This document shows positions 35,206 through 47,400 of a stretch of 64,000 bases of DNA, piece after piece. Every line of letters starts with the position of its first letter. Within the stretch, counting starts at the first letter, position 1. The stretch comes from Collybiopsis luxurians FD-317 M1 (Eukaryota; Basidiomycota; Agaricomycetes; Agaricales; Omphalotaceae): positions 97,980 to 161,979 of the forward strand of contig KN834837.1 in the NCBI GenBank assembly GCA_000827265.1. The letters run 5' to 3'. The notes beneath the pieces are model-generated. The model saw only the letters and a list, made by a program, of their open reading frames with translations. It was not told where the DNA came from and made no database searches. Made by a program: the position numbers and the translations under genes.

Positions 35206-36155
35206 TTATTCCTGTGTCTGTTTAATATACACCGCTAGATATAAGATAGAGTTATATCTGATATACTTCTTAGAAATTTGATACTCACCCATAAAAGGAG
35301 GATACTCATCTTGTCTCATAATAATGTCACACTTTTCCGTAGCACAAGCCAACTCGAATGCCAATATGGAGCGGGAGGGACAGGGTATTTTAGGAGACAG
35401 CAAAGTCTCATAACCCAGAGTCACATTCCATTGTCCCACTCTAGCTATACGTCGGGGCTTAGTCGCAAATGACAATTTAGTGACATCTAGCTCCTCAGTT
35501 GCATCTAGAGTCCAAATGTCAACAAGTGTATCTGCCCCAGATGGTAATTGATATAGTTTGTGTTTCTTATGCTTCAACAGATCTTGAAATGAAGGCATAT
35601 CGGCGATCAGTTGACATGTCTCCATTCCATAATCAATTGTTCGAAATTGCATAACAGTCGACATCTTTGAAACTGTGAACATGGTTCAATGAAAGAAAGT
35701 GCGAAGCGTACCACTTTTGTCACTGTGATATTCTTATCAAGAGGATAAACCATTCCATAAGGTGTGAGACGCTTTAGAAATTCATGATAAATCTGTTTTT
35801 GTTCTGCTTGATTCACTTGAGCAACCGCAATTGGGAGATTGATGACTGGCTTCAATGGGGGAGATTCTATTCCAATTGTCGCTATCCCTAGTCCAATATA
35901 TGGATCGGGTCGTAAAAGAACTAGTTGCGAGGAGGCGCCCCATGTAAGAGATGTGATGGATCTTAGAGTAAAGCACAAAGCTGCCAGCATTGAAGAATAG
36001 ACAATATACTTCCATGCTCGAGACTCAAGTTTATTATGAGTACCTGTTGCTTGTTTAGAAAACAGCCCAGCGGGACTAACATACTTACATTGAGCATGAC
36101 ATATATCTTCCTGAGGACTATCACTAGATGCAAGTGGAGAATAAGAGAAATTCAT
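35206..36155 (-). CDS. Single-pass membrane protein, agaricomycete family of unknown function
   Basis: Three exons join in frame to 282 aa: 36155-35712, 35664-35289 and 35234-35206 (TAA). The N-terminus begins MNFSYSPLASSDSPQED and is followed by one hydrophobic helix (residues about 47-67). The extracytoplasmic part has PDPYIGLGIATI, PLDKNITVTKV, MQFRTIDYGMETCQL, DIWTLDATEELD and PCPSRSILAFELACA. I recognise the pattern from hypothetical proteins common in mushroom genomes but know no function. It is intact here, and a broken paralogue lies at 8815-9110. Its position between the FMO-like and P450 genes is the only hint of a role. The N-terminus resembles the general layout of membrane-anchored UstYa proteins, but it has no HxxHC motif. 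Confidence 0.65.
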
Positions 36156-36880
36156 GGATGATCAGAGCTGTGGCAGGAAAGATCAAGTAAGGTTGAAAGG
36201 ATGCTCGCGTTATGAATATTCTGCAATTGTCATTTTTTTCGAGAACATTCCCATGCTTTCGATATGGACAATTCAAAAAAGATCGAATTTTGCCAGGTCA
36301 AGATTCTCCGGGATGATTCTGATTTATTTTATGATAGATTGATTTGATTGTTGGACTACTGGTGATTCATGGTAATTACGAGGAAGCGCTTCAGCCGGAG
36401 GGGCACAACTCTCATGTGATCCAAGTCTGACTTTCTTACCACTCGCGCTACAGCTTGTTGATATCTATCCGTCAATCTCGTGGTAGCATCAGAATAGCTG
36501 AGTTGCAATTTCTAATAAATCATCACCCAGGAATACAAGCCCCTTCCGAGTTTGATTCATTATTATTGTACTATTGCGACCATAAATTCAGCGCTCTTAT
36601 AGATTGAGTTCCATCTCAATTCAGACCCTTGTATTACGCGTTATGAGTTAAAAAATTTGGAATATCGCGGTATCGCGTTATGCGCTATGTGAAGTTATGG
36701 TCATAACAGTACCGTGTTGTCATTTCAAACAGACTGAAGAAATATCACATCGGGGCGTCAATGAGCGGATATAGATTGATTAATTACGTTTTGAAATTTG
36801 ATTGATGATCAATCTACCTGCTAAGATCGCTTTTTCAGAATGCCAAAGGTAGTGTTTTTCCTTTTGAAGTTGAACTATTC
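36156..36880. other. Intergenic region including a duplicated 100-bp segment
   Basis: 36465-36560 resembles 9160-9290 in the same orientation. Near 36660-36715 there are repeated GCGGTATCGCGTTATGCGCT-like words. No gene is recognised. Confidence 0.35.
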
Positions 36881-37385
36881 AGCCGTTTGCAAAATTTTTT
36901 GCCCGTTCAAGTTTTCGACCTGTATTTGTTTGTATTTGCCATTTGATCGGATATTTATATTGAGACTCACCTTGTCTCTTTCGTACACTAAGTTTTGCAG
37001 CGATGAAATTGTCAACGATTTGGAGATCTTGAAAAATGCCTGAGCCCTGGGGTTTCTGAGCAGCAAAGATGCGTATCGTGACATTTTGCCTTCCCTGACG
37101 TAATGACACGCGGCAGGCGGAAATGATTCGCGGCATTACAACTGACAGTATTCAGAGTCCTTTGGGCAAAACAACAGTCATGCTGAAGTAGGGATTGTAT
37201 TGGGCCTTGTAGCTAAAGCAGAGGAACATTCCCGAAGGGAGGACGGCCAGAGCGAAGGAGGGAAGAGGCGAACGTGGAAATGAGCCCTGAGAAACCAATT
37301 GATTACATACGGCAGCCGGATCAAGTAGCAAATATAAACAAACAACTGTAGAAAATTCGAACGGGCTGTTTCGCTACAGCCATCT
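36881..37385 (+). mobile_element. MITE, CAGCCGTTTGC family, complete copy A
   Basis: It starts CAGCCGTTTGCAAAATTTTT and ends with the inverted GGGCTGTTTCGCTACAGCC. Inside the ends are GTTCAAGTTTTC / GAAAATTCGAAC and TTTGTTTGTATTT / AAATATAAACAAACAA inverted matches. The length is about 500 bp and it carries no coding sequence. It shares its right end with the inverted copy B. Confidence 0.7.
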
Positions 37386-37910
37386 GCAAAAAGTTTTGCC
37401 CCTTCGAGTTTTCAACAGCTATTTATTTGTATATGTAACTTGATCCAGCTCCCCAATGTAATCAATTGATTACTCAAACTTATTTCGATGTTTCTGTCTC
37501 TCATTCCTTCGCTTTGGGCACCCAACCTTCGGAAATAGCATTATGCTTCATCAAAATGCCCAGTGCAGAACCTACCTTTACCGTTTTGCGCGAAAGCAGG
37601 ACTCCGGACGCTTCCCGGGACTGTCAGCTGTGATGCCAGGGATCAATTCCGTCCAGTGCATCATGTTACGTCGGTGAATTTACCGTGTTGCGATAGGATA
37701 TTCAGAGTAAACCCTCAAGGTCCTCACTTCATATGCACAGGCACCTTTCAAAATTGTCCATTTTCTCAAGGTGGATGCTACGAAACATGGCATGCGAACA
37801 AGACAACGTGAGGCTCAATAGAAATATCGGATCAAATATCAAATACAAACAAACACCGGTATGAAACTCGGATGCGCAAAACTTTTCGCAAACGGCTGTA
37901 CCAAAGAAAT
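37370..37910 (-). mobile_element. MITE, CAGCCGTTTGC family, complete copy B (inverted)
   Basis: Read on the minus strand it starts CAGCCGTTTGCGAAAAGTTT and ends GGGGCAAAACTTTTTGCAG. It follows copy A through the middle blocks (GACAGTCCCGG.. versus GACAGTATTCAG.., GAAGGTTGGG.. versus GAAGGGAGGA..). A and B lie back to back, overlapping by about 15 bp. Confidence 0.65.
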
Positions 37911-38499
37911 GACTCCACAAATTTACGTACTAAGATTACAGAAGGGAATGCCCGCTCCATCCGAATCATGGATAATGCTGTCAATCATACTGGCCCACGC
38001 TGGCCCGCCCCCAATGAGCGCACATGGGTTTAATATTTCCTTTTGAACCACCAGATGATCAATCTGCCAGTGACCCCTGGTCGCAGCAAATCATAAAAGC
38101 CCAAACGCCGGCTTTCTCCGACTGCCAATGATTTCCAACTTTGCTCGCACCATAATGAGGTTGATTGTGCGCAACTTCAGTCATAGAACGAGTTCCTGCT
38201 GGGTGCGCAGCGTAATTCTAATTACACTTCGTGTATTTGCTTGTAGGGTTAAGCAGAAACTTTTGGTGTATCATTTCGTTTTACAACACCCTGTAATTCC
38301 GCCGAGCACAGGTTTTCCGCTTTCAGAGTGATTTCTCGAAGTTTTCAGATCAATGCTCTTGGAATCACTGATATTGAATCAAATGCCGGCGTTTTGCTTT
38401 TCCCGCGTTCACCCATAGCCTTTTTGTAAGCTCCTTTTTTGAATACATACTTTCCGCAGCAGATGTATTTAATGCGCGCCGGATGGGAGTATTTTGAGC

Positions 38500-40731
38500 A
38501 TGCCCATGCCGCTTTTAACAAACGTTGCAAGTGTCTTCGGAGCTTTATCCTTGGGATACCTGTCCTGGAGTATTTTTTGGCGGCTTTCAAATTTACAGAG
38601 ACTACCCCCTGGACCACCAAAGAATTTAATATTCGGGAATCTCTTGGATATTCCAAAACACAATGCTTGGGAAAAGTTTCAAAAAGATAGCTGTGAGCTA
38701 GGTGAGCTATAATACATTCAAACCAGCATAACTTCCCCAATCACCCTCTACTTGCTACCCCAGGGTCTGATATCATTTGTTATCAATATTTTGGTAAAAT
38801 CCTGGTCGTGTTAAACAGCTACCAGGCTGCAGTTGATCTATTTGGCAAAAAATCTGCCGTATATTCTGGAAGGTATGTAAATAACTCTATTCCTGCTTCC
38901 AAACCTATCATGTATATATATCCAGACCTCGTTATGTTATGATGGGTGAGCTATTGGGCTGGAACTGTAGCTTTTCAAATTTTCAAGAACGTAAGATTTT
39001 AAAGTCTTCTGGAAGACTTTACCTGATTTTCTTTAGCTGATCGCCTGTGGTAAGGCCGGCTTCCACATTTAACTGATAACAACTCAACCACTTGTGAAGG
39101 CAACGACATCGTAAAATTTTGCACGAGTCGTTCAATGCTAGTGATATTGATTGGTTTCAAAACAAGCAAACCGCTGCCGCCGAATTACTGGTTAAAATGA
39201 TTCGGCAATCACCCCAAGATTTCCTTGAGCACATTTCCAGGTATATAGCGCATGTACTCACTGGACAACTGTAGCTCATCCTCCCGTTGATCAGGGCTGT
39301 TTCCTCTATGATGCTTGATATTACCTACGGGCTTGATCTGTCATCAGACAATGATCTCTATATGGACCTTGTGTCTGAAGCCTCGGCTTCCTTCCGCGCA
39401 GCTGTTGATGGTGGTTTCCTAGTTGATTTTTTTCCCATCCTAAAATATATTCCAGGTTGGGTTCCAGGTAGTGTCTGCTTACTTTTCAGACTTTTCTTGG
39501 TGGTTTAATTCCCAAAAGGTGCAGGTTTTCAGTTGAAGGTCAAAGAATGGAGATGTAGTAGAGAGAACATGTTTGATAAGCCTTTTGAAGCAGCAAAGGA
39601 CTTTCTTGTGAGTATCAAATGCCTCTACAATTCGAAAGTTGTTTTAATCGAAGACAAATCTAGCATGATTCATTGCGGACTCAAAACTTCTTTGTTTCAA
39701 TGGGTCTTCACCATGATAAGGCAAATGAAACAGACATTCAAACTGTGATTAGAGATATTGCAGGGACTATAATTTTAGGTAACAAAAATATTGTTACATT
39801 ATTGACACAGAATTCTTATCAAAAGTGAATGCGACAGGTTCCGTGGACACAGTAAGCAACACAATGGAGTTAGAGAGAAAAGATCCAACTTCAAGTGTTA
39901 ACAGATGACAGCACTATTAACAAATTTTTTCCTTGCCATGATGACACATCCAGAAGTTCAGCGTCGAGCTCAACAGGAAATTGATGGAGTCATAGCTTGC
40001 AATGGGTTTCCCAAGTTCAGTGATCTGAATTCAATGCCATATATTCAGGCTCTTGTTTTGGAGCTTCTTCGCTGGAGACAAGTTGTTCCAACAGGTCAGC
40101 TGAACATTGTTGATGATTAATGTGATTACTGATATGAGCAGGAATCCCTCATTCGCTGCTGGAGGATGATAGATATAAGGGTTTCCTGATACCCAAAGGC
40201 ACTATTTTAGTTGCAAATGCTTGGTGTGACATGCTTAATCATGCAATTTGGTTATTCGCTTACCTCCCCTCTCATAGGGCTATGAGTCATGATGAGGTGT
40301 GGGGCATTATTATTTTCAGTGACATCCAGAGTATTAACATGGCGTCAGAATGATTACAATAACCCACTAGAATTCAAGCCGGAACGCTTTTTGGCAAGCA
40401 AAAATCGGACAGAGTACGAGAGAGATCCTAGAACATTTGTATTTGGTTTTGGACGGAGGTGAGTTTAATATATATATGTGATATCTTCCTTACAGTCATG
40501 ATTCCAGGTATTGTCCAGGAAAATATATCTCTCAATCCACTTTAGCCATTTTTGTGGCTACAATACTTACATCCTTTGACATACAACCTGATGAAAGTCA
40601 CCCTCCCTTATTTGAATATAAATCATCATTTTTAAGGTTGGTAACACAGCAGTTCGCTAGGCATTATCTTAAAATTGTTCTGCAGACAACCAAAGGCTTT
40701 TCCTTGCAAGATTAAGGCTCGAAATTTCTGA
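38500..40731 (+). CDS. Cytochrome P450 monooxygenase (microsomal, fungal class)
   Basis: P450s insert oxygen into small molecules at the ER membrane with a CPR partner. The ATG at 38500 begins a membrane anchor (VFGALSLGYLSWSIF) followed by the proline hinge LPPGPPKNLIFGNLL. The gene has about 14 short exons that I could join in frame by hand. Landmarks are W-QRHRKILHESFN (C-helix), LDITYGLD, an I-helix region GSVDT-MTALL, the ExxR motif ELLR, PTGIPHSLLEDD..GFLIPKGT, NNPLEFKPERFL, and the heme loop FVFGFGRRYCPGKYIS with its cysteine. It ends PFCKIKARNF-like (FPCKIKARNF) at TGA 40731. The expected length of about 500 aa and all key motifs are present, so it looks functional. A P450 (UstC) is part of the ustiloxin pathway, but the substrate here is unknown. 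Confidence 0.85.
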
Positions 40732-42464
40732 ATCTATAATTTAAACCTTTTGGAGTATTATCGTTTATTCTGCTTCTTTCCGTTTTGTTAAATTGTTTGC
40801 ATCCTATATGACATGAAGGCAGTGGAGATATTGTAACTAGTACTTCTTCACTTCCCAGTGTAACTGGTACAATCAGTAATGACCTGCTGACAGCTGGTTA
40901 ATGAACACAGCAATTTGAGGCATCTGCTTGAAATACCGATTAATCAGTAATAAGAGGTTCTAGGCTAGATGCAAAGAACTTCTTGTTTGACTCAATCAGA
41001 CTGAGCAGAAAGGTATAGGGTGCAAGTAATAAGGGTGTCAAAGGTTTCCTTACAGTAATTAGCCAAAAAAACAACAAAGACCAAAAAGATGTCTGTCCTA
41101 GTAGACTTGACTCTCAGAGTTGTCAGACACTTTGAACATTGAACAACATCTATACATTTCAAACTGAAATGTGTTGATGTCATTCAATGTTCAAATTGTC
41201 TCGATGTAGTGTATATCTAGTAGTTCGGCATCTTACTAACTTGCAAAATTCATCTAGGGTCTTGAGGCTCAGTTGGAAGAGCAATTGCTCTCTGTTATAG
41301 GTGTGGCATCAACTTATTCAAATTAATTGTTTTTCTTTAAATTGAACTCAGACTTTCAGTCTCTTTCATTTACTATTATCATGGTGATTTCCAGTAATTG
41401 ATTTTTAAGGGCACTAATGGAAATTGTTTAATGGATACAAATGATTTCTACATATACAATCATACTCAGACAACTTCCATTGAGAACAAGGGGGCTCAAG
41501 AATTTAAGTGCCTGTATGGCGCTAGATTAATTAGTCCCACTGTCAGACACAAAAAAAAAATTCCATCCTTGCCATTGCCTTACCAAAACCAGACCCATTA
41601 GACCCGATGAGCCGATCACTAGATATGGCTAGCGACATTGCTCACAAAGAAGCCCATTTGTACACCTAAAAATGTAGTTCAATTGTAGCTAAATATAGTC
41701 ATTGGTTTCTTTTTTTTAACTTCTTTCTGCAATGTCCGACAAAGATGTCTGTATGATTTCTTGAATGTACTTGAACAAGTGAGATTCTTACAAGCAAAAT
41801 ATGCAGAATCCTGAAAACATTGTACTTGAAAATGGCCACTTTACCTGCCCAAACTGCTGAAAGATAATCAATGCTGGAACAGCAGGAATCAGTCAATATT
41901 ACAGGTATCACGAGATCTCAGTAAGATGTATTCATGATGCCTCCAAGGCACACGCACAATTAAATCCAAATGCCAAAGAGAAAAACCAAGTTGTATTGCT
42001 ATCGATGATGACAAAAAAACCAATTCCTATTCCGCCAACTGTCACTACCCTGCCTCTGATACATGCCAAGCAGCTCACCCTGGATCGGCAGGATATTTAA
42101 CTAGTGGAGGTTCCCCCAGATGGGTTAACAAATAAGTTATTGCTGCTGCAAGAGCAAAATCTTCTATGGAAACTCGAAGATGCCATTGATGGAATTCCAT
42201 CAGGACTTGAAGTAGAGCCAACTGAAGTGATTTTGGACTTTCTTGATGAGTGGCTGGAAGGTACTCGACCCAATGCTAAATTGAGTCACTGGATATGGGG
42301 CGGATGTACAGCGAAACAAGAAAATAGATATTCAATGCTGAAGGAAGGGTTGTGAGACTGTCTGGGTGACTGTTTGTTACCATTTTTAGCTCAAATTTGA
42401 TTCTATTGACTACAGTACCATATGGACTGTGTTGGGATCCATTTCTTTACAAAGCCATGGACCT
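40732..42464. other. Intergenic region with decayed coding-like DNA
   Basis: The + frame at 42104-42355 and the stretch before it (41810-42100) look like remnants of a coding sequence with stops. I recognise no family. No other gene was found. Confidence 0.35.
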
Positions 42465-42605
42465 GCGATGCTTGTAGCAGTAGTACCACACATCAATAGT
42501 ATTACTAGAGTCCAATCTAATCACAATATGCCATATATGGGTTGTGGGAATTGCTTACATAGTAGTTAGTCCCTCGATGGCTTGAGAGAAAAAACATCAA
42601 CCCCA
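42465..42605. repeat. Second copy of the 140-bp dispersed repeat
   Basis: It matches 2885-3035 in the same orientation (ACCTGCGAT.., CATCAATAG, ATATGCCATA, GGGTTGTGGGAATT, GTTAGTCCC). Most CpGs of the 2.9-kb copy are TpG or CpA here. Confidence 0.7.
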
Positions 42606-44162
42606 GTGTATTTTTTTTTCTTGAGCCCCCTTGATTGAAAATTAGAAGCAGATAAACTCAATATGGATAAAAGTAATCAATATACAAGAAACTCTCATTA
42701 GGTTCAAAAGGCATATGAGCAAGAGGATGATCGCCACTGTTCTGAGATGCACAACTTTCACTAGCTTCATCTTACCCTGCCTCACCTTCCTCACTTGAGC
42801 TTTTGGGGGGAACATTATCTCAAACTTTTCGAGGAAGAGGCCTAGCTGTCCTATGGAACCGCTGGCCAAGCATGTTGACAACTTTTGAATCTGTGCCCAT
42901 GAAACATGAAGGTAATGAATCATGGACTCAATGTTTGTCCAAGTTTGACTGCCTTTGTACTATTCACAACTGAGGACAGTTGTTATTTTGAGTCTGGGGG
43001 AAGGATACAGGCTAGAAAATGAGTTGACAAACCAGATAATCAGTGGAGAGAGCTGTAGATCAGTGAATTTTTAAAATTTTGCACAAAAAGGTGCTACCTT
43101 AGACCTTAAATAGCCAGTATTCACCTTAAGACCAAAGGTCTTCAGTAGGTTAAGGCTTTATTTTCTTAATTAAAGGAGGGTTAACTTCAACGACCAGGTT
43201 AATTTGCTTAATCAAGGGGCTTAATTGGCATATGACTTCTCACATGAACTTTGTTTTGCTGCCATGGTTGCACCATACTTGCCGCACTGCTCACTCAGAA
43301 TGAATCCTACAATGGATTTGTTCATATTTCTATTGACACACTTTGTGAAGGAAGAATGGTAATGTGACTAAACAAAGTTGTACCTGCCAGGAGGCATTAT
43401 TTGAGCTTTAGGCATAAGAAGAGGGCCATGAGATGTTAGACAATCATGTAAAAAAAGGGTTGGGGATAAACACAATGGCAGAAACTGATTTTTCTTTAAT
43501 ACCTTAACTAGCCCTTACTTTGAAATTAAGTTAAGGCTAAATTAAGCATTAAGACCTTAAGTTGGATAAGTACCCTTATTTAAGCCCTTAACATGAACAG
43601 TGCAAATAGCATCCAAGATAGGGCAAATGGAAATTTAACGAGATAAGGCATTGAAAACCTATATCTTGATAAGAATGAGCGATTCAGTGCTTGTCAAGAA
43701 GAGAAGTTGGGTTGTATACACTACTTCACACAACAAAAAGTTGTTGGTGTTGGTAGTGCATGTGTTATGATCCACCATTATTTACTCTCAATTTATTTCT
43801 TTTTCTATTCACTTCCTGACAACATAACTGGCTATGCAATTCTGTGGAAATTCAATACATAATTAGCCAAAGTAGCCACTGCTGCAAATGACAAGTACTT
43901 GCAAAAATGGCTCACATGCCATGTAATATACATCATATACAGTTGATGCAGCCATTTGCAGTATGAATGCACATCATCTAGGGCTGATGTGGCTGCGTGC
44001 ATGTATATATCATTCATGGCAGATGTTGCCATGTACACATCATAACCGGCCGCCACGGCTGTTTACACATCATACATAGCAGACACAATGTTGCAATCTC
44101 TAATCTATATTCTGTGCGGCTGAAACGGCATTGTGCCGCACAATCAATACATTTCCATACCA
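42606..44162. other. TE-like intergenic DNA with CCTTAA clusters
   Basis: Two clusters of CCTTAA / TTAAGG words (43095-43240 and 43490-43590) flank about 250 bp and look like subterminal repeats of a small transposon. A diverged CATCAT / GCAGCC-rich stretch lies at 43920-44090. No gene is recognised. Confidence 0.35.
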
Positions 44163-44406
44163 TATGAAGTAGTATTCAAGCGCTACCAGGCATATCACGT
44201 GCCGAACTGGAAATTTCATGAAAATAAAGAAAATATATCAAAAATTTATATTCCTCGAATTTAACAAAAACCCTTGCGCAGAGATCCTGGGGCTTTATTC
44301 TCAATTTTCGGCTCTACTGATTTTTTGATACATTCTCAAAATTTACAGGCGAATTTCTGGCATTTCACGTGATGTACCTGGTAGCACTTGAACACTACCT
44401 TACATA
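44163..44406. mobile_element. 244-bp MITE with long terminal inverted repeats
   Basis: The left end TATGAAGTAGTATTCAAGCG, continuing CTACCAGGCATATCACGTG, is matched by the reversed right end TATGTAAGGTAGTGTTCAAG, continuing TGCTACCAGGTACATCACGTG. The inverted match is about 55 bp. The AT-rich middle has no coding capacity. Confidence 0.7.
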
Positions 44407-47400
44407 CCTTGAACTCTAAAGCTCGAGTCCCCAGCTTGGGTATTTTTACATTGTCAGTACTATATTTTCAGTGTACTCACAATTTGTACCTCAGGCAAAC
44501 CACCCCTTGCCTGTGTGCATGATGTCTTACCTTCAGGTGCATTGGCATCCTTCTTTTAAGCTTGTGCGGCACAAACCTTCTCCTAGGTCTGAGCCTTTTG
44601 CTCAGCCTAGTTACATCAAGGTAACTGTCTACCATATAAATGTTAAGCCAGGTTCACTGTAGTGGTGATCTTATCCTGATTCAGGAGCGCATGAAGCGCT
44701 GCACCCCCTTTCCACTGAAAAAGAAACACCCGCGGAGAAAAAGCAATGTAAATGATGTATAGTGATAAATTCCGTGAAAGGAACAGCGAGAAAAGGTTCA
44801 GCATAATAGCCTAGGGGTAAAATGTAAGACAGAAACAGCGGTAGCAGTTGAGGAAGTATGGAGTTTAAGGAAATCGGGTGCTCAACTTAATATAAGAGTA
44901 TGTCTTTTGTCGAAAGCAAAATCAACTTCATATACCGCTCAAAGCAATCCAAATATGCGGTTGAGGTCGGCCAATGGGAAAAACACCCAGATCATTTGGA
45001 GAAGGTGTTGCTGCTGTTGGGATTGCATAAGGACTTGGAACAAGTATGCCAAGTCAATGGGAACATCGAACAAATCGAGCATTTCCTACGGATGCATGCA
45101 ACTATATGTATATAGACCCATCCCTTTGGCACCTTCCCAGCGCAGCTTTAGCCAGTGCAATTAGATGGGAAAAATACTTGGCAGACCAGGACCTAGCGCC
45201 ATTTTCGAACAGGAAAACTGCATTGCGCAAACACAGGGTGTTGTATATTTTGGGGACAATCAGTATCTACACAACAGGATCGTTCCGACCATTACTGACT
45301 ATTGCCCTGCTCCATCAGTCATGGTACAGTGGGGAACGCCATCGAGACCGTCAAAAACTACTGCCTTCACAATCTGGCAGATGAGCTTATGACCCTGAAC
45401 GGTATGGACTCGGGCATGGCGTGCAAATTATAAGGGATAACATTCAGCGAGCGGACGGTGCAGGAGGCGTGAGGGATGATGTTAGGATACAGATCGGGCC
45501 GTAGTATATATATAAACTGGGGTATTTTTTGTTTACCGTCTTTCAAATTGCACTTTTTGCTTTTACCACCATCTTCCGGTGCACCCACTGTTTGGCAAGA
45601 GGGTAATGAGCAGCTTCAAGAACTCGTTAGACGCGATTCAGGACATATTTTACATGGACTTGGGACCAAGTATGTGTTCCCATCATCACCCTTCCATTAG
45701 GCACGCGTCGTTATATTGTCTACTCACACGTTTACTCTGCAGTGTGACAATGTTGAGTATATTAAAAAGAACGCCGTAAAACTCCTCAACTTTACGTGGC
45801 TGGATTTTGACGCGTTTTATGACTATTTGCAACACGGGGGCCACAAAGATCTTCTTATAGGACCCACATATGTATGTAGATATTTTATTGTGGACCAAGC
45901 CATTTCTAAACATGTTTTACTAGCTTCAGAATGTCATAACAAGCAAGAAGATGTTGGTATCAACATCTCAGCAATTCAGTAGTTGTGCGAACATGTGTAG
46001 AGAACAATTCAGACGCGAACATGGGCGAGTTAACCCAACACCTACAGCTGATATACAATAGCTCAAGCCACTCAGGATACCAACTTCACTCTATTCCGTA
46101 TGCGCAGTTTTACAGTTCTTGCTGTACACTATGTCAAATTCTAGCGCAAGGTAAGGCAATGGAGTTCTCGGAAGAACCCCCTCCTCAAATATACTTAATT
46201 GTTGTTGATTTTGACTGGAACTCATTCTTCGGTAGTATCTCATAAATTCGTGAACTCTAATCTGCTATTCTATTTGATCAATACTGTATATTAGACTAAA
46301 AAGTACCTCAAGGTATGTCATTTTTGTCGTTTGTCTAGTTTGAAGCTGGTAAAGCACGGGCATGCCCAAGTGTGAGCTTGACCGGCACAAGTCTGAGCAT
46401 GAGCAGCGGTGTGAGTGTGAGAGTGTGAGCTCCGTGAGTGTGAGCATGAGCTCCAGGTACGAGTGGGATTGTGTCCGATTGTAAGTATACCGAGCTGGAA
46501 GTAAGATGGGTAGGTTACATAGTTGGTCTGAACTTTCGTGGAACTTTCTTTCGGATGTCAACGCTACAAGCTGCATGGCTCATGTGCACTGTAATTATGC
46601 CATCGTTATCGGCGTCCGCCACAGACATGGGAACTGCCCTGGAAGGAAGGAAGTTCTATTACACGGCATGGTCCACAATCTGAACACCGGTTTCTAGAGA
46701 TTATCCCGGTGCTGACCCATGCACCATTGCCTCTGGGACTGCCGCAGAAGGAGGAGACGAGCTCGCAACTGAAGCACGGCATCGCTGCTGTAGATCTCCC
46801 TGCCCTGACGGCAGCCGACTATCTACAATATGGGAAGTAACTAGAATAGAGGGTGAGGTTGGGTCCACACTTCATCGATGCCCTCAGAATCACAGAATAT
46901 GGTATAAATAACTTTGGTACAATAAATTTGGCACAGTAGCCCGGTTTGTTTGGATTAAAAGCTGCCCGCTAAAGCGCAAGGACAGGGGTAGCTTTGAGCG
47001 ATCCGCTGGCGCGCGGATCACCGGTGAGAAAGAAAACAACGAACGAGGCGGTGAGGTGTGGGAATGGGGGGCTAGCGTGGCCTAGGCAAAAAGTAACTGC
47101 ACGTCGAATAACAGAATTCAAAAAGAGCCAACTTCAGAAAGTAAAACCTTCGATATGCAGTTATTAATGTTCGTGCCCAGTTTAGAGTGGAAACTATGGC
47201 TGGAAGAGGCTGGATTGTCGTCGGGGGTTTTGGATGATGGTGGTAAGAGGAAGCTTAATGTTGTGTAAAATTTTTCACCGGCGGACATCTGGGGTTGAAA
47301 AGTCCTTTTTCTGCACCAAGGTACTACCGTAAACATCATTATGTAAATATCTTGCATCATGACGTTGTTTCCATATATACAAAGCCGCTGCATAATATAG

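Noticed and set aside
41262..41305. tRNA-like stretch GGCTCAGTTGGAAGAGCA
   Set aside because: It resembles a D-arm, but no T-arm (GGTTCRA) or matching acceptor stem follows at the proper distance.
45046..45392. Overlapping + frames of 75-112 codons taken as one gene
   Set aside because: They overlap in different frames with no shared motif; no single product could be supported.
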